DNA of 64,000 bases, taken from assembly GCA_963556255.1 (NCBI GenBank), contig OY744614.1:42558743-42622742 (forward strand), in the 5' to 3' direction. Every line of letters begins with the position of its first letter. Position 1 is the first letter of the stretch. The translations under genes were made by a program, and so were the position numbers. Of the stretch, positions 1 through 12,261 are shown in pieces. The notes beneath the pieces were generated by a model. It was not told the DNA's origin, searched no databases, and worked only from the letters and a program-made list of their open reading frames with translations. The DNA is from Allolobophora icterica. Taxonomy: Eukaryota > Annelida > Clitellata > Crassiclitellata > Lumbricidae.

Positions 1-209
1 ATATCCAGATGTTTGAAAGTCAATGAGAAATAGTAAGCTTTCAGGTGTTTCTTAATGTGTTTCTTAAACGATATTCAACCTATGACAATTAAAACAAAGT
101 AAGCACCAAGATAATTGCAAATTAAATAAACGTTCACAGAGAAGATATTCATTCGATTTTATTAAACTTACATTTAATTAAACTTATATAAATTCAAGGT
201 CAGGCAAAC

Positions 210-347
210 CTGAGATTCGAGCAACTGGAGTCGCCTGATAGCGATGTTGAGCTGCGACTTCTTGGACTCAAAGTTGTCATAGAGCTTCTTGTAGGCTTTG
301 TTCTTCTCCTCCCAGGGCATCGAGTACAACTGAACGAGTCGTGTCAA
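210..347 (-). CDS. Candidate internal exon, charged helical protein, unrecognised
   Basis: A 138-bp open segment is bounded on the minus strand by an AG acceptor (just above 347) and a GTTTGC donor (just below 210), and encodes 46 residues. The peptide is rich in Lys, Glu and Leu and looks like an amphipathic helix or coiled coil, with segments such as PWEEKNKAYKKLYDNF and IRRLQLLESQ. I do not recognise the family. It may belong to the same minus-strand gene as the candidate exons at 3281-3382, 3926-3989 and 5056-5142, because all are on one strand and in a plausible order. The joins cannot be proved without transcripts. The donor is not a strong consensus. Confidence 0.4.
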
Positions 348-456
348 CTCATTCGCCGGAGTCCAACAGTCGCCCACACTGGATCAACCAACACAGAACA
401 TCAGAAATTACATCAACTACACAATCAGTTTGTGATGAAAGAACTTTTGCATTAGG

Positions 457-1195
457 GTCATTTAGTTGCTTACCAGGTACTTACAGACTTTCACTTCAAG
501 GTCCTTTAGTTGTTTACCAAGTACTTAGACTTTCACTTCAAGGTCATTTAGTTGCTTACCAGGTACTTACAGACTTTCACTTCAAGGTCATTTAGTTGCT
601 TACCAGGTACTTACAGACTTTCACTTCAAGGTCATTTAGTTGTTTACCAAGTACTTAGACTTTCACTTCAAGGTTATTTAGTTGCCTACCAGGTACTTAC
701 AGACTTTCACTTCAAGGTCATTCAGTTGTTTACCAAGTACTTAAACTTTCACTTCGAGGTCATTTAGTTGCTTACCAGGTACTTACAAACTTTCACTTCA
801 AGGTCATTTAGTTGTTTACCAGGTACTTAGACTTTCACTTCAAGGTCATTTAGTTGCTTACCAGGTACTTACAGACTTTCACTTCAAGGTCATTCAGTTG
901 TTTACCAAGTACTTAAACTTTCACTTCGAGGTCATTTAGTTGCTTACCAGGTACTTACAAACTTTCACTTCAAGGTCATTTAGTTGTTTACCAGGTACTT
1001 AGACTTTCACTTCAAGGTCATTTAGTTGCTTACCAGGTACTTACAGACTTTCACTTAAAGGTCATTCAGTTGTTTACCAAGTACTTAGACTTTCACTTCG
1101 AGGTCATTTAGTTGCTTACCAGGTACTTAGACTTTCACTTCGAGGTCATTTAGTTGCTTACCAGGTACTTATAGGTTTTCACTTCAAGGTCTTTT
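457..1195. repeat. Minisatellite, about 42-43 bp unit, about 17 copies
   Basis: Direct tandem units contain TTTCACTTCAAGGTCATTTA and TTGCTTACCAGGTACTTA. Two unit types alternate: one with 'acttacagactttc' and a shorter one with 'acttagactttc'. This points to a higher-order repeat. The open frames crossing it are artefacts of the repeat. Confidence 0.9.
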
Positions 1196-1638
1196 AATAG
1201 CTTTATTAGGTGCACTACTACAGATACACTGGGTTAAAGCAGATTAACTACTAGTCAAGATCTGGCTTACCATTTCCTATAAAACAATCACTGCAAAACT
1301 TCCTGAATCTAGCCGTGAAAGCATGCAAAATGTTTTCCCAGTTAAAGCCCTAGTCTCTCAGATCTACCTACAATGACAGTCCGTCTGTCTGACGTTTTGG
1401 ATCTTGACTTGGAACCGGTTTTGATCCTACCTACTTACATATTTTGTTTTGGCTGAGCACCTGTGAATAAGTTGGTTGCTACAACTTGGATTTGTGGAGC
1501 TGTAGAAATCTCGAGACAATGATTACACAAGAACTGGTACCAGCTTTGGCTGGGGGTCAAGGGTTCTTTTTCAGGTCGAAGTGGGTTGGAAAAGAAATGG
1601 GTGTAGCAGTTGATAACAGCACTAGTTGTTATAATTGC

Positions 1639-1662
1639 TATTATTATTATTATTATTATTAC

Positions 1663-1720
<58 letters not shown>

Positions 1721-1727
1721 TTTATTA
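1639..1727. repeat. (TTA)n microsatellite
   Basis: Nearly pure TTA/ATT triplets with one ACT interruption. Confidence 0.95.
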
Positions 1728-1729
1728 AT

Positions 1730-3280
1730 TTGAAAAGTGAATTACAGCTTCATGCAGCCACCTCTGGGTTGTCATAGTGTGCAATTTACCTTATTTGATT
1801 GTCACTTTGTTAGCAGTTCAGTGCTATAAAGTAAAGGTAGAAGGATTTTACAGCTGCACAAGTCTACTTAGTAAGCCAATGTGCCATAAACGTACAGATG
1901 ACAAGAGATACAATCAAAGTTAAAGCTGTTATGAAGCGATTTTTGTAGTAAAGAATAAATGTTTCAACCTGACATGAAAAGAAACACCAAAGATGGCATG
2001 TTTAACAGCAACAAAACATAATTATGTACCATCACATAAGAGTAAAAAAATTAAACACAAAAAGAAAATGTAACAGTATGACTTGCATGATAAATAATAA
2101 CAAACATCAACAAGCAATAAATTTTTAAAACAAGCACATGTGACAACACTCTGGCATGCATGATTTCAATTTTAAAAACAAATTTTTACTGAAACATTTG
2201 AAAGACTAAGTCAGAAAAATGCATTCAAGCTCTTATTCTGCTGAAGAAATTCTTTGCTATTCATGCCTTTGAATGAAGGCATTTTGTAAACAAATCACCC
2301 ACTGAAACCCCGTGTTTCATTTGTTGGCCCATTAGTGTACAGTTATTAATACCAAGTCATCATCATCATCAGTTCCTGATGACAGCCCTGTGGCGGTGAT
2401 GGGTACGAACAACCGCCCTCCATTGTCTTCACTCATTTGTCATGTCCAGTGTGCCTCTCACCATTAGTCATTAGTCAATAATACAAAGTACCAGTAAGCA
2501 TTTCAGAGAGAGGAAGCATTGTGTCCGTTTTACCTGCGAAACACTTTGGTTGAGCAGAGCGCTATTTTTGAGAGTACCACAGGAGGCAGGGCTTGCTGCT
2601 TGAGAAGTTCATCTTTCAATGACAACAACTAGAAAGAAAATCTGTGCCATGAAAGCCTGTGCAACTACAACAACGATTGTGCATTTAAACAAGAATTCAA
2701 AAGCCTATTTCTACTACAAAAGGGGTTGTGCAACTGTGAAGAAAACAACAAAAAGTGCCTTTGCAAAAAAATTATCTGAATTTTAAGAACAGCGGAAAAA
2801 AGGAACATAAGAGTACATTAGATTTTTGATGGCTAGTGAAATGTAACAAAATCAAAGACATGGAACATGTGGTTACATTTTATGACAACTTGGTCATAAT
2901 TGCCCTTGACTGTAACCATATACAATCCAAAATATACAAGTGGTGTCATCTTTTGTAAAACATGTGCCTCAGAAACCTATTGTTCTTCCTCTGTATATGA
3001 TTGAAGTATTTTGACCTTGCTTCCTTGTTTTAAGCGGAGTCCTGTTTTAAACCAAAAGGAGCCTTTGCAGAATTTATCTAGCTTAAAGAACTAATAATTT
3101 ATATGCAGGCAGCTAACAATTGTTTTTTAAATATCAACAGAATTCCGATATGCAAGAATATTGACATTCTTACAGATTCCCAGCTAGCAACTATTTCAAA
3201 GCAGTGATGTGCAGACTAGCGTAGTGAAGGCAAGATAAAAACATGAGGGTGCTCGTGTCAACTCTTAACTTATACTTCAC
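1730..3280. other. AT-rich non-coding stretch
   Basis: No exon or element is recognised here. The segment around 2355-2455 (catcatcatcagttcctga and following) recurs in diverged form at about 4560-4615, so it is part of a dispersed repeat. The stretch probably lies in an intron of the candidate minus-strand gene. Confidence 0.5.
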
Positions 3281-3382
3281 CTCTTCGACAGATGACTGAA
3301 CAAGATGGAGAGATGTCAAAAGACCAGCACACAAATTATCAAAGATGAATGATGAGTTCACGTTTCCATCATTGCCTTCCAT
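3281..3382 (-). CDS. Candidate exon of unrecognised minus-strand gene
   Basis: A 102-bp open segment (34 codons, phase 0 at both ends) lies between a good acceptor (TTTAACAG just above 3382) and a GTGAAG donor just below 3281. It encodes a Leu/Ser-rich peptide including NLCAGLLTSLHLVQSSVEE, which is probably helical. The phase fits the exon at 3926-3989, which ends in phase 0 before GTACAG. The family is not recognised. Confidence 0.45.
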
Positions 3383-3925
3383 CTGTTAAACAAACCACGT
3401 TCAACAGTGTATTAATCACTAATGCATTTTGATCACCAAAGACCTTTATCAAAAACAGAATAGATTTTGCTATGCTATCTGAGCATACATCAATTAGCAC
3501 ACTGGTAATGGTAAGAGAAAATTTATATGGTGCCACTTCCAGAATCCAGAGGGAGACTCATCAGAGGGCACTCCTGGCCTAACACAATGAGACCACGATC
3601 AAACAATTTTCTTCAAGGGTTCGCAGAAAAGAGGCAAAGAGAGGATGAAAAGCTCATGTCGCAGGTTGTTAGGCAGCTTGTTCCAGGAGGATGGGCCGAC
3701 CACAGCAAAGCATCTATGCTGGACCATGTATTTCGACAAATTCTAGCACGACTGTTCAAGACAGACAGAATAACATAATCATAGATACATATTTATGTAG
3801 CTCCTCTACCACTCAGAGGTGCTGCCGATCTCAAAATACCAAGGACTGTAAACCAGAAATAAGCCGAGGTGTAGCATTTAAATTTTAAATATTTCTGATC
3901 TGCCATTTAAAAATCTCTTCTGTAC

Positions 3926-3989
3926 CTGCTGATTATTTTGTTCTTTCACGTCTTTAAGGGTAAAAATGTTCTTGTCATCCATTCTGCTC
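3926..3989 (-). CDS. Candidate small exon of unrecognised minus-strand gene
   Basis: A 64-bp segment lies between a CTTTAG acceptor and a GTACAG donor. The only open frame contains an internal ATG (MDDKNIFTLKDVKEQNNQQ) and runs in phase into the 3281-3382 exon. It does not join in phase to the ATG exon at 5056-5142. Either an exon between them is missed, or translation of this transcript starts here. Confidence 0.4.
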
Positions 3990-5055
3990 CTAAAGAAACC
4001 AAATCATGATTCAGTCAGTGAAAAACAAGGGTCAGTGTAAGTTCACAACTACCAACACAGCTGACAATGCATCACTTCATGTTTAAAGAAATCCATGAAT
4101 CAGAAATTTTAGAATTGGGTGTTATGTCTTCATAGTTCTCATTGAATATTTTTGTTCAGCCGAAATATATTAGCATATGCAATCAATACCTGATTAACTA
4201 AATATAATTTGAAATAGATGCTTAATTAAATGAATCAAGACATTAATTGCATTATCTTATTCACGCCAATCATCAACAGATTATACAGCTTTGATACTGT
4301 TCTGAAATAAACATAAAAACCGTCAATGCTGTAACTGTAAAAAACCGCCTGATGCAAAAATTTTATGACAATAGCAGTTATTAATCACATCTATTGTTGC
4401 TCTCTAGTTTTTCCAGTACACCTCTTTCAACCCTTCTTTGGCAAGTAAACCAAGATGCTCCCAAAAATCAGCAAAAAAGACCATGCATATTAAGCTTAAA
4501 ATGTTCACACAATTAACCAGCAGCCTGTAAATTAATGTATGCATTTGCATAATATATCATTATCATCATCATCAGTTCCTGACGCCAGCCAGTTGGCCGT
4601 CATGGGTACAAATAAACAAGCTGCATAGGCATTTGCATATCAATCGTCTTGAATCTGTCACAGAATGGATGACTGTCCGGATGAATATAGAATCTAGCAT
4701 ATCTATTATCTGTATAAGCTTTATCAGAATAAACCGAAAATATGAAGAATATAATCGAATGAAAAATCTATATATTCAAAACCCGATGGTGCGTTTTACA
4801 ATAATGTCACTAATAAATACAAATATTTAGTCATTAATAAATACCAATATTTAGTCAACCATGGAGCCCTACGTTTCCCAGTCTAGCCTTTTTACTGCAC
4901 TCCTCGTTTACAGCCATTAAAAATTAACACAACAATTTAAAACTTCTTGCACATTTTCCCAACACACTGCTTTCAGGATTAGAGTATCTGTAGCCCATTG
5001 ATAAAAGGAGTTGTAAATAAGCACAGCAAAATAAATAAAGTAGCAAAAAAGTTAC

Positions 5056-5142
5056 CCACTCCATTAAAGTTTCCAATGGCAGGTTTTCGATGGAGACGCC
5101 ATTTCTGTTGACGGTTGCTATGTTGGCAGAGGTGTGCGCCAT
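5056..5142 (-). CDS. Candidate first coding exon, unrecognised gene
   Basis: The segment runs from an ATG (5142-5140) through 29 codons to a GGTAAC donor. The peptide begins MAHTSANIATVNRNGVSIEN and ends in LETLMEW. This start region is unusual because diverged copies of it, including the intron sequence downstream, occur on the plus strand near 21570-21760, and the intron part occurs again near 59450-59590. The exon was therefore either duplicated or captured by a repeat. Function is unknown. Confidence 0.4.
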
Positions 5143-5424
5143 AACACAAGAAACTCGGCTATCTAGGCTATAATACCGCCATTAAAATCTGATAACTCTG
5201 AAGGAAGAAACTCGTTTTATCATATAATTCCTTAACGTTGGCGTTGGCACTAGTAGGCCTATATCGATTTTTATTTCTGTATACGTTTTCTGTTTTGGGG
5301 CAGTTTTTCTATACCAAATTCTACACTATTATTTAGATAGTAATAAACGAATATTGACTGATTGATTGAATAGTAGCTGTATGTATGTATGTACGCTTAT
5401 GCATGTGTATGCGTATAATTTATG

Positions 5425-6346
5425 CAGTCTTGTTGTCAAGACCTTAAACCTCAAGACCAAGACCAAGACCAAGACCTTGAACCTCAAGACCAAGACCAAG
5501 ACCAAGACCTTGAACCTCGAGACCAATTAAGACCAAGACCAAGACTTTGAACCTCGAGACCAAGACCAAGACCTTGAACCTCAAGACCAAGACCAAGACC
5601 AAGACCCAAAAAATCGCAATCAGGTCAAGACTTCTAAAATTGTCAAGTCGGAATATTCGCTATTTTAATGAAAACATGAGTCTTTTATTTTATTCAAGCA
5701 AATTAACTTTAAATGCAAACTGCAGAGAAATCCGAATTTGTATTCAAAAGTCCTTCATGTAAACTATTATTCCAAATGCCTTTTGTATTTTATAAAAACC
5801 AATTCGCTCAGAATTTTTTGACCAAGACGTGCATTGTGGGGCCTCATAGTCTCATACAAATTCCGCCATGTGGAAAAAATACGTTCTACTGGTGCTGAAG
5901 TCGCTGACACACACACACAGAAGTTTTCAAGCACTGGATGTAAATGTACAGATAGTGAGTCCTTTTGAAATCTTCCCGTGGTTTATCAAACTGTACGCGC
6001 GTCTGATACAGAATAACTGTTGCTGCTGCCAATGGGTTTTCCTGACCAACAAGACTTTTATCCGTCCATAGATATTGGTCGTATGATGCAAGCAGGCTTG
6101 AGTGCAGAATTCTTGAGTTCTGTTAAATGACTGTTCATATTGACAGCCGGTCTTGGTCTTGGTCTTGCGAGACCAAGACCAAGACTTTGAACCTCAAGAC
6201 CAAGACCAAGACCAAGACCTTGAACCTCAAGACCAAGACCAAGACCAAGACCTTGAACCTCAAGACCAAGACCAAGACCAAGACTTTTAAAAACGAACTC
6301 GAGTGCACTCGAGACGAAGACCTTGGTCTCGAGGACAACAAGACTG
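5425..6346. mobile_element. hAT-like non-autonomous DNA transposon, copy 1 (922 bp)
   Basis: The termini are CAGTCTTGTTGTC on the left and its reverse complement on the right. They are flanked by an exact 8-bp duplication AATTTATG (5417-5424 and 6347-6354), the target-site length typical of hAT elements. Both subterminal regions are filled with a minisatellite of AAGACC/AAGACCTTGAACCTC units, which creates misleading KTKTLNLK open frames. No transposase is present. Related copies lie at 13226-13915 and 61674-62663. Confidence 0.85.
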
Positions 6347-7657
6347 AATTTATGTGTACATATAGGCCTATATGTACATATGCATATATATGTATGTGTG
6401 TATTTATGCAAGTATGCATTTGCGGCGATCGTGTAGGCCTATGTGCCGTGCGCGTAGATTATATACTGTAACATATACACCGTGCTAAAAATAAAATCAG
6501 TCGCCTCCAGTTATTATAGTCGTAGGCCTACTCACTGCCTGCATGACTAAAAACCATATATAGCGACAGACGCCAAGGCTGCGTTCAGTTACAACCAATG
6601 GTCTAAGACGTAGGCCTACAATATACGTTTTCTAAAGAATTATAGGCCTACAGATTGCTACACTGCGTGCGATTAAAATCAAATCACTTGGCCGTTCATG
6701 TTCAAATGTCAAGTGTGTCCCATCAATTAGGCTAGGTATGAAAAGTAAGGAGCTCCACAACATGCTGTTTTAGCATATCTATCGTTACTGTCGTGATGCT
6801 TTCGAAAATCGCTAATAGTAGCCTAATAGAATGGGGTTAGGAAATTTTCGCATAGATATAGAGATATGAATTAGGCAGAAAAAGTAACAAAGAAAAGCGT
6901 TAAGAATACATGCATAAAGATGCGGTAATGAATTATGCACGCTCACTTCTGTTGTGCTAAGTAAGTAAGTAAGTAAGTAAGTAAGTATATCCTTTATTCA
7001 AAACCAACTGCTAACAGCATTTTTGTGTATATAGTTCATAATATTAATTTAAGCATATAACATTCGAATGACAAAGGTTTTGCGAGCTAAAGAGTCAGCA
7101 TTAAGTATAATTCTATTGTGTGCTCTGGGGCGCAGTGAGTAGCCTATACAACAGCTTTCTCTGGGGGTAATAATTAACTGATGCAGAACATGTGTTGGGT
7201 TAGTTATGATGGCTGAGAAAAGGTTACAATCAGCTGCGCAGTACTGCCAGGTATTTATCCCTTAACAATTCAGGTATTCATATGCATGCATAATTATAAC
7301 TCCCTATTCCTGGCATGATGCATCTAAGCCTTAAGCCTGTGCCCTGTTGCACAGCTGTCTTGCCACAATAAGTGGAGCAGTTCTTTAATTCTATACCGCG
7401 CGCCTCTCTGGATGATCCAGTCTGAACATTTATCCAGACCATTTACTGATTCAGCTTCAGAGATCAGTTTAAATCTAGAAGACCAGTCAGTTGTCAATAT
7501 GGAGAGCCAGTCCCATGGCACCTAGCCTATACACATCTGAGTTACCGTATTCATGCGGTGCTCCATAATTTGGTCACTGTGTAATTCTGGATTTCGCGAA
7601 GCCCCACAATGCACCGCGTTTCCGGCTTAGAAGAAATCGTAAACAACGCCATTACAT
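6347..7657. other. Intergenic, no gene seen
   Basis: This stretch contains several TAGGCCTA octamers, a short (AAGT)n tract at 6958-6987, and no exon that I can support. The sequence just before 7658 may be the promoter region of the THAP gene. Confidence 0.5.
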
Positions 7658-8953
7658 GTGAAATCGCAAATGGAATTTGAAATGGATGAAGAAGTGTTGA
7701 TTGATCCTGCTAAAACGCGTCATGGAGGAGAATTTTGTTGTGTTCCGCAGTGTAGCAATAGCCGTTTGAAAACGCAGTCTGCAGGAAGGCAAGTTTCATA
7801 CTATCGCATTCCGGCAAATGCTGTACGACGACAGGAATGGGTTAGGCAAATACGACGTGCTGAATGGCTGCCTCGCAAGTGGGATCGAATATGCAGTGAT
7901 CATTTCGTATCTGGTTCGTATTGGTTCATTAGCTAATTATGTTATTACAGTATGCTGTCACTGAATCTAGCATAACTTGGCTCTCTATTTGCTACTCTTC
8001 GATGCAGCTGAGGCTAGTACGTATCGGAATGGAACTGCACAGCATATTCTAAGCATTGTAGCAAGGCGAGATTGTGGTCATGAAATATGCTTGGAAGCGT
8101 TAACGATCTTTGGATCAAGACCAGTTCAAGGCATAGTTGTTTGTCCTAAGGTGCTGTATATACGGTTTAAATAAACATGCCAGCGGACCCAGTGCACCCC
8201 ATGTTCATCTACCATATTCCATCGGACCCCGCACCGGACTTTGTCTGTATATCCACCTGACATGAATGTCAAAAGTTACATCATATTACGACTAAGATAT
8301 AGGAACAGCATTTACTACATATGCTCACCACATATATTGGTAATAAGAAGTTCATTTGTGAGCTTGCCAAGAGAAATGTACGAAGATAGTTCAGTGGAGA
8401 GCTATTAATTATCTGTTACTTAATTTGTTATTCTGCAGGACAAAAAAGTGATGACCCAAGAAGCAAGTCATATTACCCGTCTCTCTTTCCATGGACAAAC
8501 GTCGGGAGCCGAAGACGGGCTACACGCACATCAACAAAGGCAGGGAAAATGTCGCCAAGCAAACGACTGGCTGCTGTACGCCTTGCTGTTCAAAGGAAAT
8601 ATCGTCGGAAAGTGACACATATGCGAAACTTAGGTGGAAAGAAAACGATTGCCAGGCCAAGTACTATTCCACCGGTTGACTTTCATGAATATGTTACTTC
8701 CGGAAATTCAACTGAAATATTGAATAGGAAATTAGAAGAGTGTGAGGCTATTTTGCCAGGTGCCGCTTCAGCCTATTTAAAGAGTCACGAGTTGCTTAAG
8801 GAAGTTGAAACTTTGCGTTCTGCACAGTTCTGTATAAGTAATGTTAAAGATGACAATGACATTTTCCAATTTTGGACTGGTATGCCTTCGTATGGTGTAT
8901 TCTCGGCATTTCTCACATATTTAAGACCACGTGCGGAGTCTATACAAATATAA
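7658..8953 (+). pseudogene. THAP-domain transposase-derived gene, truncated
   Basis: Two exons are inferred: 7658-7913 and 8439-8953, joined GT/AG in phase. Exon 1 encodes a complete THAP zinc-finger: CCVPQC at the start, a central YYRIP, a W in RQEWVRQIRR, and the closing CSDHFVSG. Exon 2 continues with the usual post-THAP motif SDDPRSKSYYPSLFPW, a basic stretch, and then a segment ending FQFWTGMPSYGVFSAFLTYL. That segment resembles the helix-turn-helix lead-in to DDE_Tnp_4-type transposases. A stop follows soon after, so no DDE catalytic domain is present. The most likely identity is a 3'-truncated THAP-containing DNA transposon (IS4EU/ISL2EU-like or related), or a domesticated THAP protein. 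Terminal repeats were not found. Confidence 0.7.
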
Positions 8954-9874
8954 ATAGGCCTAACTACACACATTATATACAGTTACCAGTGATCACGTAC
9001 AGATCTATCTGTCTTTATCACTTTGCCATCTATCGCACTAGGCGCATAGTTCTGCTATAACTTCTGCAGAGACTGGCCAAGACAAAGAGTAAGTTAAAGG
9101 CAGATATAGAAATATGCAGAGCTCACGCTCAGTTCTCCTGTTGTGCTACACGGCGAGTTTCTTGTCATGCATGACTGCATTTCAGAAGTAGCTGGAAGAT
9201 CGCGTTAGTGGAAATGGGATGGGCAGTCTGCGTTGGCGGGAAAAGCTCAGCACAGCTGTAGGTATGGGAAAAATGGGATGGGCTGCTCGCTATAAAAGTC
9301 TCTGCACGTTGGTGCGCGGACAGTTGGAGTCGGAGCTGATGGACGTGTGTGGTACTGTGGTTCGCTGCTACAACGAGACGTCACTTTGGAGGCAAGTGTT
9401 TTAATTATTTAACAACCGTTGCTAAAGCGATTGAACCGTTGCTAAAGCGATTGAGAAGTCGTATTTCAAACCTACTGCAGCGTCTATTTATGGAGTGGAG
9501 TGACGAGCCTACACTAGAGCAATATTGTTGTATGTTTCCTATGTATATCCTTTGAACGGAGGCGGAATTTACAATCTGCTGTACCTTGGACAAGGTTTTT
9601 CCGCCCTTAATATTTATGTCCCTAAGTTTCAACTTTTATATTGTGTAACTTAACAAAAATATAATTATAGTTATATTTGTTTCGCTCGCAGTTTAATTAT
9701 ATCTAATGCTCCGTTTCTTTTATTTTTGAATGGTTTTCCAAGTTTTGGCGACCTCTGGAATGTGCCACCTTCGCCATGGCCTCTGTTCCCGTAGTTGAGC
9801 CGCCACATGCGTATATGTATATGCATGTACATGCATGCAGTATATATATATTATATTTTATATATATATATAAT
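8954..9874. other. Non-coding, no gene seen
   Basis: A 20-bp exact tandem duplication (ttgctaaagcgattgaaccg type) lies at about 9418-9455. Short TA/TGCA-rich tracts precede the MITE at 9875. No supported exon was found. Confidence 0.45.
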
Positions 9875-10044
9875 CGGGGGCGTCTGCACCATAGAAACCT
9901 TGGAGCAAATGCTCCAAGAAATAGGGGGGGGGAAAGATTTGTCAGTGTGTGTGCCACCATTTTAGGGTGGAAGGAACGGGGAGGGGGGAGAAGAGGGGGA
10001 AAAGGGACGTTGCTCCAATGACTTGGGGGGGATAGACGCCACTG
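9875..10044. mobile_element. hAT-like MITE (170 bp)
   Basis: The left end is CGGGGGCGTCTGC. The right end read inward is CAGTGGCGTCTATC. The flanks TATATAAT (9867-9874 and 10045-10052) match over 8 bp, but they lie in AT repeats, so that evidence is weak. The interior is G/C-run rich. It resembles the MITEs at 11683 and 30954. Confidence 0.55.
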
Positions 10045-10055
10045 TATATAATATA

Positions 10056-10107
<52 letters not shown>
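10056..10107. repeat. (TA)n microsatellite
   Basis: Pure TA dinucleotides. Confidence 0.95.
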
Positions 10108-10108
<1 letters not shown>

Positions 10109-10660
10109 CTGCATGTCTTGGACAGCCTCGTTTCTTGGGGCACCTGTGAGTTTATACCTGGTCGCCATAATATTATAGCTTGCCATGCGAGGCAATTGAA
10201 GGACCGCTATAATTATGGTATGAAATCTGAGGCAGTCGTTTAAGCTAATCTGTAGACGGGCGGCCACTGGTACGAAAAGTTAGCGGATTAATTTTCTTGG
10301 CCTGCAACACTTGGCGCAAGTTTAGGTCATCTGTACTCGTTAACGTTAGAAGGCGCTATAGACAGGAAATTGGGAATATGGCTTTTTGCATTGGAGTGTT
10401 CTGGCGTTGCTCCTCCGATACGGGTCCGGTTTTGGCCTATAGGGATACGATCCAACGATTTATACAGATTTGTGCAAATTCCACTTGGCACATAAGAAAA
10501 TGGTCGGTCGCTCGTATGTTAAGACTTGAAAAACTGTGTAACGCTGCATTATAGAAGTTGTTCAATATTGGTAGTGGCGCAGCCCGCTCGCCTAGTGACT
10601 TGGTATATGTTCACGTGTGTAAACATGCGAGCGACGAACCGTTTTCCAATGCGTTAAGTA

Positions 10661-10995
10661 GGTGCTCTTGGTGTAGTGGTTAGTGCGCTGGACTGTTGAT
10701 CAAGAGGTCGGATGTTCAAATCCCCGTCAGGGCAGAAATTTGGTTCGAGATTTCTGCTCCCACCCGCACCCCATAGCCAACTCTGCCATAATAAGTACTG
10801 ACCGCAGGGTGAGAATTGTCGGGGGTTGGGGGTTCAACCCCCTAGTCGTTCTTGGGACCCCATAGTAAAGCCTTCATTTCACACCCAAACTCCACATGAA
10901 TCAAGGTCTAACCCCCCCCCCCAGTCTTTTTTTCTACAATTCTCATACTGACTGACCGTACACTTTCCATGAGAAGCTGAGACGTCGAGGGAAAG
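10661..10995 (+). mobile_element. tRNA-derived SINE (family 1)
   Basis: A pol III-like head has an A box (GTAGTGGTTAGTGCGCTGG) and a B box (ATGTTCAAATCCCC). It is followed by the family body, 'gggcagaaatttggttcgag' and later 'gaggagtggcca'-like sequence. Relatives lie at 33897-34181 (+), 22835-24225 (-, split) and 60785-61030 (-). The tRNA folding is too degenerate for a functional tRNA gene. Confidence 0.75.
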
Positions 10996-11682
10996 GAGTG
11001 GCCATGCACTCGCCCAAAAATCCAGAGAAAAACTGGATTGGGGTTATTGGGACTTTCAATAAACACTGAAAACGCTTAACAACACAAAGTTAAATTAAAA
11101 TAACGATTTTCTTTAATAATAAAAATCAATAATTTAGTTATTAACTAAATTATTGTTTTTATTGTTAAAATAAATGAATTATTTTTAGTAGCTGAAAAAA
11201 GGTGCCGGAACGCTGTTCCGGCTGAAAAAAAGCGCAGGTCTTTCCAAGTCTGGAATATAGGGGCATTAGAGTGCTTTAATTGGTGCCTGCTATCGACGGG
11301 TAAAATTTGGTGACGTTTCCCAGGCCAAAACCCGACCCGTAACCGTAGTATATGTAGTTTCAAGAGTTTTGCTTTTTCATCTATGAATCTCTGGACAATC
11401 TGACGTGCTAAAACAATCGGCTACACTTGCCGAAGTTGGTTTCGAAAAGCGTTTGGCACTGCCGAGTGTAGCTTATAAGTTGTATTCTTCTTGTACAGCT
11501 GAAATAAGGGCTTGCCTCGGCCGTGTCCACTGATTAGCCTACTGCCCTTCGCTTCTCCTTACTCCGATTAAATCTCGGATGTAACCACACTTTCCAACAT
11601 TTAGGCCAGCGTAGCTAGTGTTGCTGACTTCTAAAGTTAGCGATTGCTAGGAGTTGTAAGCACCTGAGTGGCAGCCAAAATG

Positions 11683-11845
11683 CATGGGCGGCGATCCCAG
11701 GGGTCGAGGAGGCAAAATCCCCCACCTTTCACTGTAGGAAGACGCCTATACAGCTGCTCTCCCCAATTTTGAAGAAACGCCAAAAAATGGTCTCCTTTTT
11801 TACCAGGTCCGTCCCCCCACCTGTCAAACCACATCGCCGCCACTG
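11683..11845. mobile_element. hAT-like MITE (163 bp)
   Basis: Termini are CATGGGCGGCGAT and, inverted, CAGTGGCGGCGAT. The flanking 8-mers CCAAAATG and CCAGAATG match at 7 of 8 positions. It shares its body (ttttgaagaaacgcc, cccacctgtc) with the copy at 30954-31167. Confidence 0.75.
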
Positions 11846-11900
11846 CCAGAATGCGTATGTGCATTTTCTCTCCATATCTTACATCGATGTCATTTTTATT

Positions 11901-12261
11901 CATAGGCGGCGACTTTTGCTTTTGTCTCTGGGTGCATGGGTCCTCCCTCCATTTCCATACCCCCCCTTAGGTAGGCAAGTTTTAGCGGATTTTCCGAGAA
12001 AGATGTGTTTTCTTGTCAAGGGTTCCAGTGTTATTATTTATTTATTTTAAATAATAAATAAATTATTGTTTATGTACGGAGTGTGACTGTGAGATCATGC
12101 AATGTTGGTTTTTTTGTAGTTTTACTTCTCACGTTGTGAGATTACTGCTTGGGTGTAAAAAATTGAATTTTGGGTCTGAATTCTTCTGGGTGCCAGGCAC
12201 CCACTGAACTTTCTCTCTAGGTGCATTGGCACCCAAGGCTCCCAAGAAGTCGGCGCCTATG
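11901..12261. mobile_element. hAT-like MITE (361 bp)
   Basis: The terminal inverted repeats are CATAGGCGGCGACTT and CATAGGCGCCGACTT, 14 of 15 identical. An exact 8-bp duplication TTTTTATT flanks them (11893-11900 and 12262-12269). Inside there is a short palindromic GGTGCC/GGCACC-rich segment and no coding capacity. Confidence 0.85.

Noticed and set aside
6058..6471. KTKTLNLK or LGLGLEVQ repeat proteins
   Set aside because: They come from the subterminal minisatellite of the hAT-like element, on both strands.
10297..10554. 85-aa open frame
   Set aside because: No family resemblance, no splice context and no repeat support; likely chance.
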